The position numbers were made by a program, and so were the translations under genes. DNA of 64,000 nucleotides. Origin: Magnolia sinica (lineage: Eukaryota > Streptophyta > Magnoliopsida > Magnoliales > Magnoliaceae). The stretch's first letter is position 1, and each line of letters opens with the position of its first letter. Below, in pieces: positions 12,501 through 21,960 of this stretch. The notes beneath the pieces were generated by a model. That model was given only the letters and a program-made list of their open reading frames with translations. It was not told where the DNA came from and made no database searches. Location: positions 2,356,001 through 2,420,000 of the forward strand of contig NC_080583.1 in the NCBI RefSeq assembly GCF_029962835.1, given 5' to 3'.

Positions 12501-13638
12501 ACACTTGATCTTGATGCGCAGCTGTTTGCGACGAGCAGTGCAGCTTGCACGGTGGAGTCTGCGACAATGGCGTGTGTGAGTTCCGCTGCTCTGACTATGC
12601 GGGATATACATGCCAGAACAGCACCACACTCTTCCCTACCCTTTCAGTCTGCGGGGATGTGCTGGCCAGGGATGCAGCAGCGCAGCACTGCGCTCCGAGC
12701 GAGCCCAGCATACTGCAACAGCTAGAAGCAGCTGTGGTCATGCCCAACTACAACCGTTTGATACCAGGTAGCCGGACCTTGTTCAGTATCCTCGACAATG
12801 GCTATTGTGCTGCAGCTGCGAAGCGGCTCGCCTGCTGGGTAAGTCCTTTCCTTCTCTTTAATCTTTTGCCCATATGCTTTTATGAATGTTGATTTCAATA
12901 CCTCCTTAAAGGGGGTCCCACAATGTAGATGTCCTGGCCTAAGTATCATGTCAGTCCACTAATCATGTGGGCAGGCCACATTTTATGAAACGAATGTACG
13001 GTGTAGAAAACCCAGCTGAACTTCTCTAATATGCCCTCCTGATGGGTGGAACAGCCCGGTTTATCAGAAGGGAACATCTTCAATGTTGGACCCACCTAGT
13101 GGACCGCGTGGATATTATGTCTGCACATGTGATGGCTCGTACATGATATTGCCTTCTGCATGTGTGTTCAGTTTGCAAGCCACTGTTAATGGTTTTGGGG
13201 CACCCACATTACATTTAAGTTAATCAATGGTCATGATGGCTGCTGATTGGCCGATTTACCTTCCCTTCTCCACATATATTTATTAATTATTTTTTAAAAT
13301 GTAATTAATTAAGGATAATTAAAATCATAGATTTAGTAGCAAATGAAGTACACTTTTATATTATTATTGTATATTTTTATAGATTATTTACATTTATTGA
13401 ATTAACAATGCATGTGCAGATATCGATACAAAGGTGTGACAAGGATGGAGATAATCGGCTACGGGTGTGCCACTCGGCATGCCGGTCCTACAATGCGGCA
13501 TGTGGGGCCTGCCTCGATTGCTCGGACCAGACCCTCTTCAGCAGTGAAGAGGAAGGCGAGGGGCAGTGCACCGGTTATGGTGAGATACGGCCGTGGTGGC
13601 TGCGCCGCTTCCGGAGCCTCTACTCGTCTTCCTCTTAG
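597..13638 (+). CDS. Leishmanolysin-like zinc metalloprotease (peptidase family M8), 17 exons, 839 aa
   Basis: Exons: 597-653, 2153-2509, 2612-2752, 3307-3439, 5064-5177, 5286-5359, 5445-5519, 7033-7125, 7752-7812, 7905-8237, 9746-9872, 10248-10347, 11280-11349, 11425-11577, 11818-11913, 12522-12838, 13420-13638. Every intron is GT-AG, and the phases join into 2520 nt with one open frame. The product is a membrane-anchored or secreted zinc endopeptidase of the plant leishmanolysin family; plant homologues I recall are also close to 840 residues. A hydrophobic stretch at about residues 10-25 spans the exon 1/2 join and looks like a signal anchor. The zinc site HEVMH is at 291-295, split by intron 6. 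The third His is at about 371 (SHWEKR), followed by the Met-turn NEIMTG at 379-384. Exons 14-16 encode three Cys-rich EGF-like modules (about 580-690). The C-terminus (RSLYSSSS) has no hydrophobic tail, so GPI anchoring is not supported. Exon 1 is the least certain part because its donor is GTGGGG. The substrate is unknown. Confidence 0.93.
2999..3115. repeat. Tandem duplication of about 60 bp in intron 3
   Basis: Two nearly identical units contain AACAAATACCATCATGATG followed by AAATTTGAAGCTT and a GTAGAC block. The second unit ends in CCGAAATCG rather than TGAAATTT. It lies inside intron 3 of the metalloprotease gene, away from the splice sites. Confidence 0.7.
3936..4535. mobile_element. 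MITE-like inverted repeat in intron 4
   Basis: The left end reads GCGTTTGGATGAGATTAAAT and then AAATGAATTGGGA. The right end, read in reverse, gives AAATGAATTGGGAGTGAATG and GTGTTTGGATGGAAGTAAAT. The inverted similarity and short length fit a non-autonomous DNA transposon. No transposase frame is present. The exact ends and target duplication were not resolved. Confidence 0.5.
4550..4955. mobile_element. GGGCCCACC-type palindromic MITE copy in intron 4
   Basis: It carries the shared words of the local family (GGTGGTCCACACC, GGGAGCCCACCTGAG, GTTTTGGATGAAGGGTCC). The subfamily end GGTTGGTACCACTGGAGCA is shared with the copy in intron 8 at about 7180-7655. The short open frames across it have no family resemblance and arise from the repeat. 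Confidence 0.55.
5660..5775. mobile_element. Short MITE in intron 7
   Basis: About 115 bp with terminal inverted repeats. The left side reads CACCAAATATCATGAAATTT, and the right side reversed reads GACCAAATATCATGAAAATT. It begins next to GTGTTTGGTTG. It is AT-rich and non-coding. Confidence 0.55.
7180..7655. mobile_element. GGGCCCACC-type palindromic MITE copy in intron 8
   Basis: The left arm (AGAAGTGGTGCTCACGTGGTG) pairs loosely with the right arm, which contains CACCATGTGGGCCCCACTTC. The right edge carries GGTACCACTGTAATGG and CCACTGGAGCA, as in the intron 4 copy. It sits between exons 8 and 9 without touching the splice sites. Confidence 0.55.
9040..9245. repeat. Partial repeat related to the palindromic MITE family, intron 10
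   Basis: It contains CAGGTGGGCCACAGTTTG and AGGCCCACATGCTGAGTGGA in opposed orientation, typical words of the family. The ends are not clear, so this is treated as a degraded copy. Confidence 0.35.
9960..10190 (+). mobile_element. tRNA-derived SINE in intron 11
   Basis: A tRNA-like head with a B box (AAGTTCGATTCCCCTCC, about 10056-10073) and an A-box-like TGGCTAGCATCGTGGG (about 10023) is followed by an unrelated body and an A-rich tail AAAAATAAAAAATAAAAA ending near 10187. This head-body-tail order is typical of plant SINEs. It carries no open frame. The left end is uncertain because it abuts another A-rich run. Confidence 0.55.
11940..12195. repeat. Low-complexity GGTTGGGTT / GACCCAACC region, intron 15
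   Basis: Repeated words of the type GGTTGGGTT, GGGTTGGA and CAGGTTGGG fill this stretch of intron 15. A similar composition recurs near 52140-52310. It is non-coding. Confidence 0.45.
12900..13150. repeat. Degraded palindromic repeat, intron 16
   Basis: It contains GGGGGTCCCACAATGTAGAT at one side and TTGGACCCACCTAGTGGACC at the other, with GGGCAGGCCACATTT between. It resembles the GGGCCCACC family but its ends are eroded. Confidence 0.35.
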
Positions 13639-14455
13639 TAGTAGCTGGTACAGGACAGCCTTAGGAAAGTGTCTGTAAAATAATAGTGTTATGTATTTTT
13701 TTTGTAGGGTCCTTATTGTAGGCAATGGTGGCACGTGCTGCACGTGCACCCATCTAGGATTTTCTTCCAATCAGGCCCAAAATCCTTGAAGAAGAGGATT
13801 TTTTTGGGTTGGGCTTTTCAAGATGTGGGTCCCAAATAGAGAAGGGAAAAAAAAAGAAAAAAGGAAAAAAAAAAAATGTAAAAGAAGCTGTGTTAAGAGA
13901 AGGTGGTGGAAAGAGAAGAGGGTGGGCTCAGTCCCTTTCAACGGTGGTTGTAGCCTATTTGGCTTATGCCTGTTTTCCTAATTCCATTCCTTTTCATTGT
14001 TGGGTCTTGAATTTGGTATTTGTTTATGTTGTCTCGATCCTCTGCATTTTGTTAATTTCTGTAATACAAAGCTACAGCAGCTGTGGTTGTAGCACAAGTT
14101 ACTATACAGCAGGTGTGTTTCTCTATAACATGCCACGTGTAGAAATCCAATCTGTGCAAAAGTGGTGTCCATTGACCTAGGTTGTGTTTTGATGGATGGG
14201 TGGATTAGCCTGATTTTCAATTCAGGTAATCATCATCGTTGGCAGACTGTTTTTGACGGATTGGATGTTATGCACATATGACACGTTTGAACAAACCTAG
14301 CCACGTATTCATGGGGGTTCTGCTGCTTTATTGGACGGTTAGCTACGTCTATTTTAACCTCCATTGGCTGTCTAGCGATCAGCCACTTGGAATACTATTT
14401 CAACGTCCATCTTAGCTTATGGTGGAGGCGGATTGCCTACTGGAAGTTCATGCAG
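13639..14455. other. 3' flank of the metalloprotease gene
   Basis: No coding region is seen. AATAATAG at about 13678 and the AT-rich block after it are candidate 3'-end signals for the upstream gene, and a purine tract (AAAGAAAAAAGG type) lies at about 13848-13880. The real polyadenylation site cannot be fixed from sequence alone. Confidence 0.3.
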
Positions 14456-14466
14456 TTTAGAAGCTA

Positions 14467-14872
14467 GGTGGGGTCTACCGTGATGTTTATGTGAAATCCA
14501 CCCCGTGCATCTGCTTTTCCAGATCACGTTAGGACATGAGCCCAAAAATGAGGCAGATGCAAAGCTCAAGTGGGCCACACAACAGGAAACAGCAGGAATT
14601 GAAGGCATTCATGGGGCCTACATAAGTTTTGGATCAGGCTAGTATTCTTGTGTTGTACGTTCATCTTAGTGAAATTACCTTATGAATGGTTTGGATGGCA
14701 TATACACATCACACGGTGGACCCTACAAGTTTTCAATGGTAGGCATTTCCGTCCCCACCTTTTCACCATTTGAGTTTCGGATCTACCCCATTTTTGGGCT
14801 GGAAAATGGGTGGAAACGGCAGATTTTTCACAAACATCACAGTAGGCCCCACCTAGCTTACAACCATAGGAT
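14467..14872. mobile_element. GGGCCCACC-type palindromic MITE, about 405 bp
   Basis: The left arm runs GGTGGGGTCTACCGTGATGT into AAATGAGGCAGATGC. The right arm ends CATCACAGTAGGCCCCACC. The arms are inverted relatives and the middle holds GAATGGTTTGGATGGCA, which is present in many copies here. No coding capacity. Confidence 0.6.
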
Positions 14873-15211
14873 GATCAACATCCACTTATGGCCATGATTT
14901 GGATGGTCTAGATTGAAGTACATATATGCCAAACGTGCTCAACTGTTTAAGTGCATGGGTGATAATGGGAATGATCACATGCATTTGAACGACAAGTTTG
15001 AGCTGTGTGATGTTCGGTTGCCATCCAACAACCCGTTTATTAAATGTCTCCCATGTTAGGCCTAGATATCAAAATCTAGCCTTATCCTTAAATCAGGTGG
15101 GCCACACCAAAGGAACGAATGGGGGGGGCATTCGGGAGGGTGGCACATGCTTCCACATGGAATGTGGGGTCCAATGCCCCCCAACTCAGTCACAGGCAGC
15201 CCGGAAGGAGC

Positions 15212-15736
15212 AGTAAACGGATTGGCTATGACCCTGCTACCAGCCAATGGCTGTGGTAGGTGCTCTGTGGGCCCCACCATGATGTATGTGTTTCATCCAT
15301 GCCTTCCATCAATTTTTTTAGATCATTTTATGGTATAAGACCAAAAATGAGGTATATCCCAATTTCAAGTGTACCACATTACAAGGAAACAGTTTTGAAT
15401 GAACGTGGACCATTAAATACTTTTTGGGGGCCATAAATGTTTTGGATCAAGCTGTTCATTGTTTTTTCCCTTCATCTGGGTGTGTATGACCTAATCAACA
15501 GATTGGATGTCAAATAAACAGTACAGTGGGCCTTAGGAGGATTTTAATGGTGGATATCCAATCACCATTGTTTTCCTGTGCTGTGGTCCACCTGAGATTT
15601 ATATCCCTCTTATTTTTGAGATCAAGCCCTAAAATGGATGAACAAAATGGATGAAACACATACATCATGGTGGAGCCCACAGAGCAGCGACCACCAGCCA
15701 CCGGGCTGGTGGCGGGGGAGTAGCCATTCCGTTTCC
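15212..15736. mobile_element. hAT-like MITE copy 1 (525 bp, 8-bp target duplication)
   Basis: The ends are inverted repeats: left AGTAAACGGATTGGCTATG, right GAGTAGCCATTCCGTTTCC. It is flanked by GAAGGAGC at 15204-15211 and GAAAGAGC at 15737-15744, an 8-bp direct repeat with one mismatch. Inside are the family words CTGTGGGCCCCACCATGATG and its inverse. Length and ends match the copies at 33629-34165 and 41291-41824. The non-coding interior and the 8-bp duplication suggest mobilisation by a hAT transposase encoded elsewhere; that is inference. Confidence 0.72.
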
Positions 15737-15789
15737 GAAAGAGCGGAGGGCAAAGGTAAACAGCAAAAGTACTCGGGTAAGCCAAACCA

Positions 15790-15960
15790 TTTTTTAAAAT
15801 TTTTTTTTAAATTTTATTTTATTTTTTAATTTTTTAGTACACACCCACGCTAGTACACACACTCCTTGTTAGCCACCCCACTAGGGATCGATACCAAGAC
15901 CTCAAGTGTTGAAACGAGGTATCTCCACTCAGTCTGCCAGTTGAGCTATGGATTCGGGTG
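15790..15960 (-). mobile_element. tRNA-derived SINE (- strand)
   Basis: Read on the - strand, the head holds an A box TAGCTCAACTGGCA (15935-15948) and a B box GGTATCGATCC (15885-15895) at tRNA-like spacing. A short body follows, then a long A/T tail at 15836-15790. A true tRNA is ruled out because the stem arms do not pair and the unit continues into the tail. Confidence 0.65.
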
Positions 15961-15973
15961 TTTGTTAGCTTGT

Positions 15974-16075
15974 TAGTACACCCCACTGTCAGTTGAGACT
16001 TCACTGTTAGCCACCCCCACTAGGGATCAATACCAAGACCTCAAGTGTTGGGGTGAGCCAAACCACTTGACTACT
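15974..16075 (-). mobile_element. Second, truncated SINE copy (- strand)
   Basis: It repeats the body and B-box region of the adjacent SINE (CACTAGGGATCAATACCAAG and CTCAAGTGTTG) but lacks the A-box head and the long tail. It lies in the same orientation directly beside the first copy. Confidence 0.5.
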
Positions 16076-16154
16076 TCAGTTTGGTTACATGTTAACGCGG
16101 ATTGCCTATGATCTTGACAGCAAGAAACCCTCCATTCCTGCAGTTGGAATCTAA

Positions 16155-16297
16155 GGAAAGGCCCACCATGATGTTTGTGAGAAATCCAATGTCCATCCAT
16201 TTTGCCGTCTCATATTAGGACATGAACCCAAAAAATGAGGTGGATCCAAAACTCCCCAACATGAAAAAGTGGGGACAGAAATGCCTACCATTGAAAT
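16155..16297. mobile_element. Left half of a palindromic MITE split by the nested insertions
   Basis: Starting at GGCCCACCATGATGTTTGTG, it follows the family core up to GCCTACCATTGAAAT, where a solo LTR begins. The continuation (GAAACCATTTTGGGCC) is found at 31274. The left half is therefore the oldest layer of the nest. Confidence 0.6.
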
Positions 16298-16428
16298 TGT
16301 AGATGTAAAAATCTGGTTCACCCTCACCAAGTTCTGTAAGTTTGCACAGGAGAAGGATAAAGGGGACTCTGGCTAGAGCAGCGGACCCTCCAATGCCAAA
16401 GTTAGGCTAGGAATTTGGGTCTAACTAG
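16298..16428 (+). mobile_element. Left part of a split solo LTR (copy X1)
   Basis: It begins TGTAGATGTAAAAATCTGG and matches the start of the intact solo LTR at 52400 (TGTTGATGCAAAAATCTG), including CCTCCAATGCCAAAGTTAGG. It stops at about 16428 and resumes at about 30625. The preceding 5 bp (GAAAT) pair with GAAAC after the right part, a near-perfect 5-bp target duplication. Confidence 0.65.
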
Positions 16429-18253
16429 TGTATGAAATTGCTATATTGGAAACCCTAAATTTAGTTAAATTTTGGTGTGTTAAACCAATTCAAGTTTGTG
16501 TCATACTTATGTGTTTTATGTATCAAGCTTGTGTTTTGATTTGCTTTAAATCTTCGATGATCGTTCTGAATCAATCTTGCTGATATCTACGACGAACTTG
16601 CCAAGATCTTCAAGCTGAAAAAAGTATATGAGTTTCAAGTGTTGGTTGAAGACTCAACTTTCAAGAACCCAATCGCAATATTGCGGTTCAAGTTCTGTAA
16701 CCGGAAGCGTCCAAGAACTCAAGTCCTAATTGAAGACTAAGTTCGATACGTTGAGTTCAAGCTTCGAATATCGTAAGAATTAAAGTTGCCGATGTGATCG
16801 ATAATTTGATGGTTCACACGTTCTATCTTACAAGTAAGGTATGAATGACCTAAATTGACCTTAGGGCATGTTACGTTCATTTCGTACTTGGTATTGGTAA
16901 TTTTATAGGTTAATAGGTTGTTTATTCGACTAGCCCTGGCACTGGCTCGACCAATCATAGAATTTTCTCGACCAGTTTAGGATTTGTTATAATTTTTCAG
17001 AATTTTTCCGTTGGTCCTCGACCAGTTGAGTGAACAGTGCTCGACCAGTTGTGCAGGGCTTAACTTAAATTAGAGCAAGCGTTCTGGCCTCACTCGACCA
17101 GTTGTATGTAGTCCACGACCAATCAAGCAGGCCACTTGACTAGTCGTGGGACCCACAAGGCCAGTCGAGTATTTGTCAAATATTATCGCGCCAGAATTTT
17201 CGAAAATCTGTTGGATGTAAGGTCAGTCGAAGCGAACCTAAGGCCAGTCGAGTAAACAGATTTTTCACCTATAAATTGCACTCGAATTTCAGAGTTTTTC
17301 ATTCAATTCTAATTATTTTTAAGCAATCACTTTGAGATAATTTTGTGTTCATTCTAAGTTATTTTGTGCATATTTTAGATTCTTTATAAGTAACTCTTGT
17401 TATTTGATTTCAGATCTCTATTTCAATCCGAGTTTGAAAAGAGACATTTGATTTACCCTTTCTTGAGATCGAAATCAAATCAAGCTAGCCCATGTTGATT
17501 TAAATTAAAAATCGTCTAGACCTAGAACCCTATACACTTGTATGACCGAACGTTGAACATCTACGTCGTCATCAAGTTGGATCTACCGGGCTATTTCAGA
17601 ATCTTCATACAAATAAGCGTTTCCTTTTTTGTAATTTCATTTTATTTGATTTATGAGATAAGCTAGAAAATCTCATTTGGTTTTTTCTAAGATCAGCTAA
17701 AAAATCTCGGAGTGTGGGGTTGTGATTGTGTGAGCCTACTTAAAATATAATTGTGAAAGTTTTAGGTGAACCTTGAAAAACCTATTTGATTAGTAAACGC
17801 TAATATCCGAAGGGAGTGGATATTAGGAGTGGAGTAGCTGTGTGGCTGTTTTCAGACAGTTGGTGTACACACATGAACCACCATAATTCTCCGACGTCTG
17901 GTGGATGTTTGATTTATTTCTTTATCATTTTGTGGTTTAAGATCGTGGGATGTATTTGTGGATGCGAATGTTGTAATCTTTATTTTTCAAGCATTATGTG
18001 GTGAATGTTGTAATAGATTAGTTCTTATTTCTTTCACATCCATTTGAGTTTAAGTTTTTGATACTCACCCACGTTCTAGTAAGGTTGTCCTACCATAAAC
18101 CATAGGTTGTTAGTGTTAGGTTGTCCTTAGAACTAAGTTTGTATCAACCTCTCAATACTTGGTTTTAAAGGTTGTTTTCTATTATGCAATCAACTGCTTA
18201 TTAAGTCTTTATTTCCGCGCCTTATTGTTAAATTTGGCATTGTCCTATTCCCC
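16429..18253 (+). mobile_element. LTR fragment of a copia-like (SIRE-type?) element
   Basis: A stretch of about 1.8 kb begins TGTATGAAATTGC. It contains repeated CTCGACCAGTT words and ends in TTGGCATTGTCCTATTCCCC, a composition I associate with long SIRE-type copia LTRs. No gag or pol frame is present. A short piece at 30596-30624 may be its other end. The lineage is a memory-based guess. Confidence 0.45.
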
Positions 18254-21200
18254 TGTAACGCCCTGAAAATCGGGGGTCGTGCATTCGCTCGACTCCCGAG
18301 TTCCTGGGGTCACTTATAATCGATTTTCATTAATATGCATTTAATTGGGTTTAAATGCGCAGCCTGGAGTTCTTAGAACATGAAGCACAAATGCACCTGT
18401 CGACTGAAATGAAAGAGAACTGGCATATATATATATATACACACATATACATGACCAAGAAAAGTAATAAAGGGTCACACATGGTGTCACCCAACAAAAT
18501 CACAAAAGAATAATGTCCAGAGAGAATAGAGCTGAACCCTCTGCGCAGCGATCCAACGCGCCATCTATAGGTCCGATGAGAGCCCGTTTATCAGCTGAAA
18601 GTAAGGGAACTCATCCTCCTCAAGGCTCGCATCACCAGGCTCCACGTAATCTGCATCACCTGCATCTATGAACGGGTCTGGTTAGTGTTTTAAAACACCG
18701 TCCCAGAGTGGGAGTGAGTGATCAACTCAGTGGGTGCTATTAATCTCAAGTTATCATATGCATCAATTTAAATATAGTCTTAATGAAAAGTATACAATCA
18801 CATACATCTAAGAAATCTTATTAATGCGCATGTATGCAGCATGATATGATGCATGCCCTCACAACAACGCTCCCTCATGCGACAACATGTAACGATCGCC
18901 AATGCCAACACTCCCTCAGTGCGACCTCGACTGCCGAGTCGCTACCCTAACTAATGCGATGCGATGCGATCGTGTTAGCGAGTTATTAGTTAAGTCCATT
19001 CATCCAGTAGGTTGGAAAATCTGGTATACCCCACATATCAATGCCCTAAACTGGTTATGAGGTCAAGACCCCCCAACGCGTGAGGCTGAGACCCCGCAGT
19101 CCATGATCCCGTTGGGTTTCTCATCCTCGACTTCAAGCACATGAGGAGTGTCAAGAGAAAGGGTCGCTAGCGGTCACTACGGGGAGGCGCGTCACCCCAG
19201 TGTAGGTCGACAGCTCGAACACAGTGTCCCATTCCACCATGCCCGGCTCACGAGGCTGTGGACCATTTCCCAGTGGATTATTGATGGGCTACCTCGGTTG
19301 TAGGGTGTCACAGGTTCCATACAGATGTGGGTAAACAGGGTTAACAAATCATGGTTGGTCAACAGTAGGCTAGACCGCACGAGTCCAGGCGAGTACATGG
19401 CGGTACGACATTGGGTGCATGCAACCCATGTAGTCCAACTACTGTCGCCCACACGCACTCACCCAAATCCACGAGTTTAGCCTCAAGGCGGTCCTACCAA
19501 CGGGACCGCCTCAACTCTCATTGCTTTCTTGACCAACCCTCGGGTTTGGATGGTGGTCCACAGCAAGTCAACGAACAGGGTTATCAACTGGCAAAATCAT
19601 CATCACGTTCTTACACACCCACATACAATTCAAATTTATCTACTAAGCAGACTATCATGATTTATAAGTGATGGTGCATGTATGTTGTGTGTGTTAGTGA
19701 GGAAGTTGCTCACTTCCCACAACTCATGGAAAATAAATTTACATACGAAATAATTAAGGCATGCATGCTATAGGGCAACATCATAAGAGCAATCCAACAA
19801 GACATCAACAAGTAATCGACAAATTTACACCAAGTCATGTAAGAAGCAAGAACAAATATCATATGAGGAAATCAATTAAAACATATAATTCCACACCACT
19901 CCAACAAGTATGAAATCCTAGGTTTTTTCTCTATATTCTCTAATTACATCAACCAAGCAATCAAAATCATTAACCTCATATTGAAATTGGTGCTAGACCA
20001 CCTAGGAGTAATAGTTCGCACCTATGGATCGTTGGAGACTTGGAAACAACCTAAGAATGAGGCTTTTGGGGTCGGACGGCCGGATTTCCTAAAATAACCA
20101 TTTGCATGTTAGAAATCCATGAAATCCCTTCTCATCACAAGGGTTTCAAGAAAAAAGGATGAATGATCTTACCTAGACAATCATGGAATGAATGGTGTGG
20201 TTGTGGTGGAGAGCTTTTCCTTGAAGGAGAGGTAGGGAGTTGTAAGGTTAAGCTTCCTTGGGCCCCACCATCAACAACATCCTCCTTCACTCTCTTCTTC
20301 ATCTTTCTTTCTCCTCCTTTCTCCTCTTTCTCTTCTCCTTTTTCTCTCTTCTCCCTTTCCTTTGTTCCTTAGGGCAAATTCGTATGAGGGAGTGGGTGCC
20401 CCAAATAAGGCCTTTTATAATGCCAAATTTGGTGACAATGGCCTCAAGTGTTGGGTTTTTACTATACTAGACCTATGAGAGAGTCTTTCTAAGCTCTAGG
20501 GCCCACTATGGGGTGTACAAGTCAATATACACCGTAGGATAGCTAGCCCTAATGATGATCTACGTATAGATATGATCGGCCCGCCATTTGGATGCGCCGA
20601 TCGACAGATATGATAAGAAGTCTGTTCAACGGTCACCGATAGTCGATCAGGGCCGCGGCTATACGAATATGAGCAGGGAAATATCCTTAATCCATGGGTA
20701 AAGTTTGGTTGCAAACCGACGGTCCGAAATCCTCAACTTTGCATAAGAGTGGACGACTCAATTCACTTAAGTTCCAACTCCTTCCTTTAGGGTATTTGCA
20801 CTTCTCATGCACTCATCCTTCAGCTCAAGTTGACCGGTTCTGGACCGTACCCAGGTCCGATTCCCGCGATGGACGTCAAGCCCAATGAGACGGACATTAT
20901 TCTATAGTTCTGGAACTAGTGGTCCACCAACGAGCGGTCTAGAGCTTGTTTGGATAACTAAGGCAGTTCTGGTGGTCCTCTGGCCATGAAATTTATAGGA
21001 TAGGTGCTCATGGCCCGATGAAGGGCCATGCAAAATTTGAGAATGATCAGATATGGGGTTTGGTCGCACGGGTCTGATTCGCGATCAACAGTCACCGTGC
21101 CGCGATCGGGACCCAGATTTTGTGGGCGGGTGTAGAAAAATACATTAGACCCTCATAATAAATTATGAAGAAATCTGATGGCTAAAATGTCTTACATTTC

Positions 21201-21786
21201 AATTTTATTTACACGCGCCAGATTCCAATTTTGGCATTGGTGGGGCGCATCTGGCAAGTGTCAGATTACACTTCTGGGTGTCCACTGGGTCCGTGGTCCG
21301 TGATGGTCCCCAAGCCCAGTGAGATCTATGCTCCCCTCAATTTTTATAATTTTCTGACATTCCTATGTCGCGGTATAGCCCGCACGGGCTGCTGCCAAGT
21401 GTAAATGGTCATTTGGCTTGACGGCCCGCACCAGGTTCTATCAAGGCCTGTCTGGTCTATTCAATTGGGCTAATCTTGGTCTAATTTATTTGTGATACCT
21501 CACTATGAGTGGCTTAAATGAACAGTCCTGTGGCAAATCTTACGTGGACGCCCCAGGACACTGTTCTGGTTGGGTGGGACGTTACACTACACCTGATGTT
21601 CAAGTGATTGGGCGGATTCATTGGCTTTCTACGGCTGATTAATCGGACTAGTGCGGTTCTTTACTGGTACACTCTTGTATAAACTATCATTAAGTGCTAA
21701 TGATCATTAAGTGATGTTATAAGTTAATTTTAAAAAAAATCAAGAATTTTTGGAAATCCAAAACAGTGAAAATCCAGGATGTTACA
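18254..21786 (-). mobile_element. 3' LTR of a large non-autonomous LTR retrotransposon (3533 bp)
   Basis: On the - strand it runs TGTAACATCCTGG to GGGCGTTACA. It is nearly identical over its whole length to 27061-30595, apart from one divergent patch at about 19010-19215. It is assigned as the 3' LTR because the polypurine tract lies beside it at 21788 and the primer site beside the other copy. Open frames within it, for example 20163-20372 and 19411-19671, recur in the second LTR and are not genes. Confidence 0.88.
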
Positions 21787-21787
21787 A

Positions 21788-21806
21788 TCTACCCCCCTTA
21801 AAAACA
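21788..21806 (-). promoter_or_regulatory. Polypurine tract next to the 3' LTR
   Basis: The + strand reads TCTACCCCCCTTAAAAAC, giving AAGGGGGGTAGA on the - strand one base before the LTR start TGTAACATCC. This is the expected site for plus-strand priming. Confidence 0.7.
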
Positions 21807-21943
21807 ATTTCGTCCCCGAAATTGCCTAAGGGTAATAAGCAAAGATTTTTTTTATTTTTTATTTTTTTGCCTAAGTTTTATTGATTTCAAGTTTATATGC
21901 ATGGTAGGGTGTATATTATCTATGCTAGGTTGGCTCATTTTAG

Positions 21944-21960
21944 TCTACCCCCCTTAAAAC
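21944..21960 (-). promoter_or_regulatory. Second polypurine-tract copy
   Basis: The same word TCTACCCCCCTTAAAAC recurs 156 bp inward of the first tract. It may be an upstream priming site or a local duplication. Confidence 0.45.

Noticed and set aside
15885-15948. Possible tRNA gene
   Set aside because: The A and B boxes are present but no cloverleaf forms, and the sequence continues into an A-rich tail, so a SINE fits better.
20163-20372. Frames repeated in both LTRs (also at 28968-29177)
   Set aside because: They are duplicated only because the LTRs are; they are low-complexity Ser/Phe/Leu frames from a TC-rich tract.
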